Shown here in pieces: positions 1-4,381 of a DNA stretch of 6,980 nucleotides (the first letter of the stretch is position 1; each line of letters begins with the position of its first letter). A program made the translations under genes and the position numbers. Under the pieces are notes generated by a model. That model saw only the letters and a program-made list of their open reading frames with translations. It did not search any database and had not been told where the DNA came from. Source of the DNA: Oscillospiraceae bacterium (lineage in GTDB: Bacteria > Bacillota > Clostridia > Oscillospirales > Ruminococcaceae); the NCBI GenBank assembly GCA_031253365.1, contig JAIRWE010000040.1:1-6980 (forward strand), given 5' to 3'.

Positions 1-28
1 CGCCGAAAAAAATTTCGGCGGTTTTTTT
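1..28. terminator. Hairpin terminator downstream of hicB1
   Basis: An 8-bp perfect stem (CGCCGAAA / TTTCGGCG, 1-8 and 13-20) with an AAAA loop is flanked on the plus side by a run of seven T. It lies just past the hicB1 stop codon on the minus strand. The sequence beyond base 1 is not visible, so the T tract needed for minus-strand termination cannot be confirmed. The sister copies at 519-563 and 1071-1110 carry A/T runs on both sides and look bidirectional. Confidence 0.7.
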
Positions 29-440
29 ATTCCGGCAACCCGATTTTATCTTTTAACGCTTCCTGTAACAACGCCGAAAGGCTGATATTCATTTTTTTGG
101 CGCGGTCCGCCATGTACGCGGGGATTGTAACGTCTTTATGAACCGCCCTCGTTTCAACGGAACGGCGGTATGCGTCGAAGTCAACGGCGACCCACGAAAC
201 CAACTCGTCGTCTTCGCGGGTTGGCTCAACCATTGAGGGCGCGGGTATTTGCTGACCGCTGTCCTGTAAGGAAACAGCGTGAACGCATATTAAATCCTGC
301 GCCATTTCCAATGCTTCCGCAAAGGTTTCCCCTTGCGTCATACGGTCAATGTCCGGCACATAAACGAGGAAAAATTTATCCCCTTTCTTCGGCGGCGTTA
401 TTACCACCGGGTAAACGTGTTTGTTATCTTTGATTTTCAT
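27..440 (-). CDS. HicB-family antitoxin-like protein (hicB1), solitary
   Basis: This 137-residue protein has the two-part HicB layout. An N-terminal HicB (partial RNase H-like) fold covers about residues 9-70 (YPVVITP...FFLVYVPDIDRMTQGETFAEALEMAQD). A C-terminal ribbon-helix-helix segment covers about 99-134 (HKDVTIPAYMADRAKKMNISLSALLQEALKDKIGL). In this family the N-terminal domain binds and masks the HicA mRNA interferase, and the C-terminal domain binds the promoter. I chose the ATG at 440 because AGGAAGG lies 8-9 bases upstream. A longer reading from GTG at 458 would place its start codon inside that ribosome site. No hicA-sized gene lies between this gene and hicB2. A hicA beyond base 1 would be separated by the hairpin at 1-20. 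The family call is firm. The antitoxin role is inferred, because the gene could equally be a stand-alone regulator. Confidence 0.85.
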   Translation of the reverse strand: MKIKDNKHVYPVVITPPKKGDKFFLVYVPDIDRMTQGETFAEALEMAQDLICVHAVSLQDSGQQIPAPSMVEPTREDDELVSWVAVDFDAYRRSVETRAVHKDVTIPAYMADRAKKMNISLSALLQEALKDKIGLPE

Positions 441-448
441 ATTGAATC

Positions 449-456
449 CCTTCCTC
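449..456 (-). promoter_or_regulatory. Ribosome binding site deciding the hicB1 start
   Basis: The minus strand reads GAGGAAGG with 8 bases before the ATG at 440. This supports that start over the upstream GTG at 456-458, which overlaps the site itself. Confidence 0.75.
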
Positions 457-469
457 ACCTCTTTAATAC

Positions 470-498
470 ATTATACATACTTTATATGTACTTGTCAA
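470..498 (-). promoter_or_regulatory. Consensus sigma-A promoter of hicB1
   Basis: On the minus strand a perfect -35 TTGACA (493-498) and a perfect -10 TATAAT (470-475) are separated by exactly 17 bases. The spacer contains a palindrome (474-490). Such a strong promoter is typical of genes held down by a repressor, and autorepression by the ribbon-helix-helix domain is the natural candidate. Confidence 0.85.
474..490. promoter_or_regulatory. Candidate hicB1 operator palindrome
   Basis: The perfect inverted repeat TACATA-N5-TATGTA fills the spacer of the hicB1 promoter and overlaps the edge of the -10 box. HicB proteins with ribbon-helix-helix domains commonly autoregulate through palindromes in their promoters. 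Assigning this site to HicB1 is inference. The AT-rich context makes a chance 6-bp palindrome possible. Confidence 0.45.
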
Positions 499-563
499 TG
501 TGTATTTTGAAACTGCGCAAAAAAACCGACCGCCGAAAAAATTTTTTCGGCGGTTGGTTTTTT
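493..563. repeat. Intercassette repeat, copy 1 (pairs with 1045-1110)
   Basis: This segment runs from the hicB1 -35 box through the hairpin at the end of hicB2. It closely matches 1045-1110, including a 27-base identical stretch (502-528 and 1054-1080). The match is much stronger than that between the two hicB coding regions, so these flanks look like the conserved borders of a repeated gene cassette. Confidence 0.8.
519..563. terminator. Bidirectional hairpin terminator after hicB2
   Basis: Seven A (519-525), then CCGACCGCCGAAAAAA, its near-perfect complement TTTTTTCGGCGGTTGG, then seven T. Read on the minus strand it directly follows the hicB2 coding sequence, and the stop codon (562-564) sits at its edge. 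With U-tracts on both strands it should end transcripts in either direction and insulate hicB1 from hicB2. Confidence 0.85.
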
Positions 564-996
564 ATTTCAGCGGCACGCCGAGTTCGGACGCGATAGCTTT
601 TTGCAGGGTGAGAGAAAAGTTGATTTTCTTTTCTTTCGCCCGTTGTTCAAGCCATTCGGGGAGCGTTACGTTCTTTCGCACATACTTGATAAAATGCGCT
701 TTCGCGTATTCGTCCGCGTTCACGCTGATGATGTTCACGAAGGTTTCGCACCCTTGCATTTCACATTCGGCTTTCACTGCGTCAGCGTCAACCGCTTTCA
801 CGTCGGACGGTTGCGGTAATTCGTAGCCGTCGATGTCGGCGTAAAACACGCGAAGCGCGAGCGCGTCCATAGCCATTGCGATAGCTTCGTCGAGGGTGTC
901 GCCCTCCGTCGTAAGGCAATCAAAGTCGGGGAAGTTCACGACGTAACCGCCGTTCGCCTCATCTTTCAAAAAGACAGCCGGATAATTGCTCAACAT
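562..996 (-). CDS. HicB-family antitoxin-like protein (hicB2), solitary
   Basis: This 144-residue paralogue of hicB1 has the same layout. The N-terminal HicB fold covers about 3-65 (NYPAVFLKDEANGGYVVNFPDFDCLTTEGDTLDEAIAMAMDAL). The C-terminal ribbon-helix-helix covers about 105-140 (YVRKNVTLPEWLEQRAKEKKINFSLTLQKAIASELGVPL). Identity to HicB1 is low and concentrated in family-typical positions, so the two are old paralogues or separately acquired. The ATG at 996 is preceded by AGGAG at 9 bases. The longer reading to 1050 would start inside the -35 box and is rejected. The gene has its own promoter and terminator and no adjacent hicA. Antitoxin function is inferred from the family; partner and target are unknown. 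Confidence 0.85.
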   Translation of the reverse strand: MLSNYPAVFLKDEANGGYVVNFPDFDCLTTEGDTLDEAIAMAMDALALRVFYADIDGYELPQPSDVKAVDADAVKAECEMQGCETFVNIISVNADEYAKAHFIKYVRKNVTLPEWLEQRAKEKKINFSLTLQKAIASELGVPLK

Positions 997-1005
997 AGTC
1001 GTTTT

Positions 1006-1010
1006 CTCCT
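1006..1010 (-). promoter_or_regulatory. Ribosome binding site deciding the hicB2 start
   Basis: The minus strand reads AAAGGAGAAAACGACT before the ATG at 996, with AGGAG 9 bases away. It fixes the start downstream of the promoter. Confidence 0.75.
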
Positions 1011-1013
1011 TTA

Positions 1014-1034
1014 TTGATGTCATTATAACATCAA
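1014..1034. promoter_or_regulatory. Candidate hicB2 operator palindrome
   Basis: The perfect inverted repeat TTGATGT-N7-ACATCAA encloses the hicB2 -10 box (1022-1027) and reaches the predicted transcription start. A repressor bound here would block RNA polymerase. Its sequence differs from the palindrome in the hicB1 promoter, as expected if each HicB recognises only its own site. HicB2 binding is inferred. Confidence 0.55.
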
Positions 1035-1050
1035 ATGCGCGTTTTGTCAA
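1022..1050 (-). promoter_or_regulatory. Consensus sigma-A promoter of hicB2
   Basis: On the minus strand a perfect TTGACA (1045-1050) and a perfect TATAAT (1022-1027) are separated by 17 bases. This is the same geometry as the hicB1 promoter, although the spacers differ in sequence. Confidence 0.85.
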
Positions 1051-1110
1051 TACGTATTTTGAAACTGCGCAAAAAAACCGCCGAAAAAAATTTCGGCGGT
1101 TGGTTTTTTT
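1045..1110. repeat. Intercassette repeat, copy 2 (pairs with 493-563)
   Basis: This is the second copy of the segment from -35 box to terminator, with the 27-base identical block at 1054-1080. It differs from copy 1 mainly by missing a few bases of the outer hairpin stem and by a two-base change next to the -35 box. Confidence 0.8.
1071..1110. terminator. Hairpin terminator of the remnant hicB unit
   Basis: Seven A, then CCGCCGAAA-AAAA-TTTCGGCGG, then TTGG and seven T. The core hairpin is identical to the one at 1-20. It follows the stop codon (1109-1111) of the hicB remnant on the minus strand. With A/T runs on both sides it can also stop plus-strand transcription. Confidence 0.75.
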
Positions 1111-1179
1111 ATTCCGACAACCCGATTTTATCTTTTAACGCTTCCTGCAACAACGCCGAAAAGCTGATATTCATTTTTT
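1079..1179. repeat. Long direct repeat, right copy (left copy 1-97)
   Basis: This region, holding the hairpin plus the hicB 3' end, repeats bases 1-97 in the same orientation at about 95% identity. The two copies enclose most of hicB1 and all of hicB2. Homologous recombination between them would delete about 1.08 kb. Confidence 0.85.
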
Positions 1180-1192
1180 CGCGCCGCTGTCA
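1109..1192 (-). pseudogene. 5'-truncated hicB remnant (hicB1-like C-terminus)
   Basis: Reading the minus strand up to the stop at 1109-1111 gives MNISFSALLQEALKDKIGLSE, nearly identical to the C-terminus of HicB1 (MNISLSALLQEALKDKIGLPE). The DNA matches 27-97 with only three substitutions in the coding part, plus a 4-base indel in the terminator. Homology stops at about 1180. Upstream the frame soon meets a stop (1190-1192). The promoter, the start and the whole HicB domain are missing. It is the tail of a third cassette that lost its 5' part, apparently recently. Confidence 0.85.
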
Positions 1193-1242
1193 ACGGATTG
1201 CTTGTTATAACCCTTTTTCGGCGCAAGCCCGGCAATATTTAC

Positions 1243-1271
1243 TTGCAATTATCTCACCAACGTGATATAAT
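1243..1271 (+). promoter_or_regulatory. Extended -10 promoter of hprK-murB
   Basis: TTGCAA (1243-1248) is a 4/6 match to the -35 box. After 17 bases comes a perfect TATAAT (1266-1271), preceded by TGA (1263-1265), which makes an extended -10 element. The leader to the hprK start is about 25 bases. It lies only about 60 bases past the hicB remnant. Confidence 0.8.
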
Positions 1272-1301
1272 ACAAAAAAACAAAGCAAAGGAACCGTTAT
1301 C

Positions 1302-2261
1302 ATGGCAAATGAATTCGATGTATCGCTTGACGTCATTATGAAGGAGTTCGAGCTGGAAACGGTTTACGTGCCGTTCGACCCGTCGGATATTTTCATAAGC
1401 AACAACGACATCAACCGCCCCGGGTTGCAGTTCGCGGGGTTTTACGAGTATTTCGACAATACGCGCATACAGATAGTCGGCAGGGCGGAAGTGGCTTATA
1501 TGGAGCGTTATCCCGCCGACGAAAGGAAGGGTATCTTTGAAAAGCTGTTCGCCACAAAACCGCCCGTAATCATTCTCACGCGGGAAATTCCGCCTTATCC
1601 GGAATTTATCGAGTTTGCCCAAAAATATGAGGTTCCGGTTTTGAGCAGCTTTGAAAGCACATCCACTTTCATGGCGAAACTAATCGCGTTTTTGAATCTG
1701 AAACTGGCTCCCCGCATAACGCGCCACGGCGTTCTTATCGAGGTTTACGGCGAGGGGATGCTTATTCTGGGAGAAAGCGGCGTGGGGAAAAGCGAAACCG
1801 CGATTGAGCTGGTCAAACGCGGGCATAGGTTGGTCGCCGACGACGCCGTGGAAATCCGAAAAACGTCGAACATCACGCTGGTGGGCAGTTCCCCGGACAA
1901 TATCAGGCACTTCCTTGAATTGCGCGGGATAGGGATTATCAACGCGCGTCAGCTTTTCGGGATGGGCGCGGTCAAACTTTCGGAAAAAATCAACATGGTC
2001 GTGGAGCTTGAATTATGGAATCCCGAAAAGGTTTATGACAGGATGGGCGTGGACAATCATTATATGTCCATCTTAGGGGTGAAAATCCCGCATCTTACCA
2101 TTCCCGTAAAACCCGGGCGCAATCTGGCGGTTATTCTGGAAGTCGCGGCGATGAACAACAGGCAGAAAAAAATGGGATATAATGCGGCGCAGGACCTGCT
2201 TGACCAACTCGGCTTGAACATGGAGGGAATCAATACCGTTAAGGATTGGGGAGAAAAATGA
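1302..2261 (+). CDS. hprK: HPr kinase/phosphorylase
   Basis: HprK phosphorylates the phosphocarrier HPr on Ser46 using ATP or pyrophosphate and also removes the phosphate. This sets carbon catabolite control and sugar uptake in the cytoplasm. The 319 residues match the usual length of about 310. The N-terminal domain is residues 1-130. The kinase domain has RHGVLIEV with the conserved His142, a P-loop GESGVGKS (157-164), the acid pair Asp180-Asp181, the family signature LELRGIGIINAR (206-217) and PVKPGRN (268-274), which carries the conserved Arg. All the key residues I looked for are present, so it should be active in both directions. The ATG at 1302 follows AAAGGA by 9 bases. The stop overlaps the murB start (ATGA), so the two are translationally coupled. 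In many Clostridia the same pair leads into rapZ-yvcK-whiA; here it ends after murB. Confidence 0.97.
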   Translation: MANEFDVSLDVIMKEFELETVYVPFDPSDIFISNNDINRPGLQFAGFYEYFDNTRIQIVGRAEVAYMERYPADERKGIFEKLFATKPPVIILTREIPPYPEFIEFAQKYEVPVLSSFESTSTFMAKLIAFLNLKLAPRITRHGVLIEVYGEGMLILGESGVGKSETAIELVKRGHRLVADDAVEIRKTSNITLVGSSPDNIRHFLELRGIGIINARQLFGMGAVKLSEKINMVVELELWNPEKVYDRMGVDNHYMSILGVKIPHLTIPVKPGRNLAVILEVAAMNNRQKKMGYNAAQDLLDQLGLNMEGINTVKDWGEK

Positions 2262-3187
2262 GCAGCGGCAACCGCCGAAAAATGCCTGTGTACGCCGCCG
2301 AAATTGACGCTATATGTAAAAAATACGGAGCCCGGTTTCTCGGCGGCGCGGTTATAGCGCCTTATACCTCGTTCAAAATCGGCGGAATTTGCGATATTGT
2401 CAAAATCAACGGCGTCGGGGTTTTGACCGAGCTTTTGCGTTTTTGCGGGGAAAACGGCGTTCCCCGTCATATTCTCGGCAGGGGGAGCAACGCGCTTATC
2501 AGCGACAAAGGGCTGGAAGGCGTCGTTTTGCTGTTCGGGGACGATTTCGCGAATATTTCCGTCAGCGGTCGCCGCGTGGAATGTCAGCCGGGCGCGAGGC
2601 TTTCGGATATTTGCAAAAACGCCGCCAAACACTCGCTTACGGGGATTGAGTTCGCCTACGGGATACCGGGTTCGGTCGGCGGAGCCGTTTACATGAACGC
2701 GGGCGCTTACGGCGGGGAGATTAAAGACGTGTTCCGTTCCTGCTCTTATCTGGACGAGGGGCTTGTCCCGCGGGAGGCGGACGCGTCGGAAATGGGGTTC
2801 GCTTACCGTAAGAGCGTCTTTTCGGAAAACAACCGGGTGATTACGGGCGTGAAATTGGCTTTGAAACGCGGGAACAAATCGGATATTACGGGAAGAATGG
2901 ACGAAGTCGCGGCTTTGCGCCGGGAAAAGCAGCCGTTGGAATACCCGAGCGCGGGCAGCGTGTTCAAACGTCCGAACGGGTTTTTCGCCGCCAAATTGAT
3001 TGACGAGTGCGGGCTTCGCGGCGTTTGCGTCGGCGGGGCGCAGGTAAGCGACAAGCACTGCGGTTTCATAATAAACAAAAACGGCGCGTCGTTCGGGGAC
3101 GTCAAAGGGCTGATAGAGCTGATTAAGGAAAAGGTTTACGCCAAAACGGGCGTTACGCTGGAATGTGAAATAAAAATATTTGAGTAA
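2258..3187 (+). CDS. murB: UDP-N-acetylenolpyruvoylglucosamine reductase
   Basis: MurB reduces UDP-GlcNAc-enolpyruvate with NADPH through bound FAD, giving UDP-MurNAc, the second committed step of peptidoglycan precursor synthesis in the cytoplasm. The 309-residue protein has FAD-binding motifs GRGSNALI (74-81) and GIPGSVGGAVYMNAGAYGGEI (135-155), YRKS with Tyr183 and Arg184, GSVFKRP with the catalytic Ser at about 234, and a C-terminal ECEIKIFE with the conserved Glu at about 302. Its compact length suits the short type II MurB. I chose the ATG at 2258, where ATGA overlaps the hprK stop and GGGGAG lies just upstream. A TTG at 2246 in the same frame has no better site, and an ATG at 2282 is a weaker option. 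It is co-transcribed with hprK. Confidence 0.96.
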   Translation: MSSGNRRKMPVYAAEIDAICKKYGARFLGGAVIAPYTSFKIGGICDIVKINGVGVLTELLRFCGENGVPRHILGRGSNALISDKGLEGVVLLFGDDFANISVSGRRVECQPGARLSDICKNAAKHSLTGIEFAYGIPGSVGGAVYMNAGAYGGEIKDVFRSCSYLDEGLVPREADASEMGFAYRKSVFSENNRVITGVKLALKRGNKSDITGRMDEVAALRREKQPLEYPSAGSVFKRPNGFFAAKLIDECGLRGVCVGGAQVSDKHCGFIINKNGASFGDVKGLIELIKEKVYAKTGVTLECEIKIFE

Positions 3188-3201
3188 AAAAAATATTTTA
3201 T

Positions 3202-3240
3202 AATACGGCAATCCCGCGTGAAACGCGGGATTGCCGTATT
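3202..3240. terminator. Shared convergent terminator of murB and prfB
   Basis: A perfect 17-bp stem (3202-3218 with 3224-3240) closes a 5-base TGAAA loop. The core is CGGCAATCCCGCG. On the minus strand it is followed by a T-rich stretch (complement of the A run at 3186-3193), which makes it a good terminator for prfB. On the plus strand it sits 15 bases after murB, with only a weak T tract. Confidence 0.9.
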
Positions 3241-3246
3241 CGGTTT

Positions 3247-4359
3247 CTAAATGTCGCCGAGACTTTTCGCTTTCAGATAAGAGTTTATAAAGCCGTCGAT
3301 TTCCCCGTCCATAACCGCGTTGATATTTCCGATTTCAAAACCCGTTCTGTGGTCTTTCGCCATGGTGTAAGGCATGAACACATACGAACGTATCTGCGCC
3401 CCCCACGCTATTTGCAGCTGCTCCCCTTTTATGTCCGAGATTTTGTTCAGGTGCGCCCTTTCTTTTATTTCAATCAACTTGGATTTCAGCATACGCAGGG
3501 CATATTCGCGGTTTTGGTTCTGGCTTCGTTGGGTTTGGCAGGCGCAGACTATTCCGGTGGGTTTATGAATTATGCGGACGGCGGAACTGGTTTTGTTGAC
3601 CTTCTGCCCGCCCGCCCCGCTTGCCCTGAAAAACTCGGTTTCCAAATCTTCCGGGCGAATGTCGACTTCGATATCGTCGTCTATTTCGGGCATCACCTCA
3701 AGGCTGGCGAAGCTCGTGTGCCGGCGCCCGGAAGAATCAAAAGGAGAGATTCTCACAAGGCGGTGAACGCCGTTCTCGGACTTCAAAAACCCGTAGGCGT
3801 TCGCGCCCTGAATGAGTACGGACGCGCTTTTAATCCCGGCTTCCTCCCCGTCGAGGCAGTCCAAAAGCTCGGCTTTATAATCGTGGCGTTCCGCCCAGCG
3901 ATTGTACATACGGTAAAGCATTTCGACCCAATCCATCGCCTCGGTTCCGCCCGCCCCCGCGTGAAATGTCAGAATGGCGTTTTTGCCGTCATATTCCCCC
4001 GTGAGCAAAGTGACGAGTTTCTGCTCTTCCAGTCCCGCGCGCGCCTTCGCCGCGAGAGCGCGTATCTCGGGCAGGAGGGATTCGTCCTCCTCGTCGTCGG
4101 CAAGCTCAATCATGGTGAGAACGTCGTCAAAACTTTCGGCAAGTTTTTTGAAGGTTTCGGTTTTGTTTTTCATGTCGCCCAATTTTTGACGGATTACCCT
4201 CGCGTTTTCCGCGTCGTCCCAAAAATCCGGGCGCGACGACGCTTCCTCAAGCGCGGCGATTTCCCCTTTCAGACCGTCCAAATTAAGGGCGACGGCCAGT
4301 TCGTTAAGCTGCGGCTTCAAGTTTTCAAATTCCAGCCGCAGTTCCTCGTATTGTAGCAT
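3247..4359 (-). CDS. prfB: Peptide chain release factor 2
   Basis: RF2 recognises UGA and UAA in the ribosomal A site and triggers hydrolysis of the peptidyl-tRNA. Numbered from the chosen start (370 residues), the stop-codon-reading tripeptide SPF is at 205-207 inside RISPFDSSGRRHTSFAS. The catalytic GGQ is at 250-252 inside RASGAGGQKVNKTSSAVRI. The acidic helical N-terminal domain fills about residues 1-105. SPF rather than PxT marks it as RF2, not RF1. The ATG at 4359 has AGGAG 7 bases upstream. A TTG six bases earlier would touch that site. The usual programmed +1 frameshift with an in-frame UGA near codon 25 is absent: the frame reads straight through ALNLDGLKGE. The gene lies 22 bases after the murL-like gene, with its ribosome site in the gap, so it is probably in that operon. 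Confidence 0.97.
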   Translation of the reverse strand: MLQYEELRLEFENLKPQLNELAVALNLDGLKGEIAALEEASSRPDFWDDAENARVIRQKLGDMKNKTETFKKLAESFDDVLTMIELADDEEDESLLPEIRALAAKARAGLEEQKLVTLLTGEYDGKNAILTFHAGAGGTEAMDWVEMLYRMYNRWAERHDYKAELLDCLDGEEAGIKSASVLIQGANAYGFLKSENGVHRLVRISPFDSSGRRHTSFASLEVMPEIDDDIEVDIRPEDLETEFFRASGAGGQKVNKTSSAVRIIHKPTGIVCACQTQRSQNQNREYALRMLKSKLIEIKERAHLNKISDIKGEQLQIAWGAQIRSYVFMPYTMAKDHRTGFEIGNINAVMDGEIDGFINSYLKAKSLGDI

Positions 4360-4366
4360 AGGCAAT

Positions 4367-4371
4367 CTCCT
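4367..4371 (-). promoter_or_regulatory. Ribosome binding site deciding the prfB start
   Basis: The minus strand reads CCGAGGAGATTGCCT before the ATG at 4359. AGGAG with a 7-base gap supports ATG over the in-frame TTG at 4365. Confidence 0.75.
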
Positions 4372-4381
4372 CGGAATCTGT

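Larger units (their letters stand above)
997..1301. other. Gene-free interval between hicB2 and hprK
   Basis: This stretch of about 305 bases holds, from left to right: the hicB2 ribosome site, promoter and palindrome; the conserved intercassette block; a hairpin terminator; the hicB remnant; about 60 bases (1181-1242) in which I see nothing definite beyond a weak GCGCCG/CGGCGC pair; and the hprK promoter and leader. Confidence 0.8.

Noticed and set aside
441..458. Longer hicB1 start at GTG 458 (MRKGFN extension)
   Set aside because: The GTG lies within the ribosome site that serves the ATG at 440, and no separate site precedes it.
459..561. A hidden hicA toxin gene between the hicB genes
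   Set aside because: The gap of about 100 bases is filled by the promoter, the conserved block and the terminator; no frame of the roughly 60 codons with the HicA pattern exists there.
997..1050. Longer hicB2 start at 1050
   Set aside because: It would begin inside the -35 box and run through the -10 box; the ATG at 996 has a proper AGGAG.
1..1110. The repeated hairpins read as a CRISPR array or integron attC sites
   Set aside because: There are only three hairpins, spaced by whole genes, with U-tracts typical of terminators. I see no repeat-spacer pattern, integrase or attC core triplets.
1181..1224. GCGCCG...CGGCGC inverted pair before the hprK promoter
   Set aside because: Only 6-bp arms separated by about 32 bases in a GC-rich stretch; too weak for a terminator or riboswitch claim.
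1254..1622. 122-codon minus-strand frame over the hprK promoter and 5' end
   Set aside because: It is antisense to the hprK N-terminus and its promoter, with no motif or ribosome site.
2060..3211. 383-codon open frame on the minus strand opposite hprK and murB
   Set aside because: It is antisense to two clearly recognised genes, has no recognisable domain or start signal, and is explained by the codon bias of the sense genes.
3349..4356. 335-codon open frame on the plus strand opposite prfB
   Set aside because: It mirrors the well-supported prfB frame and shows no family motif; a shadow of codon use.
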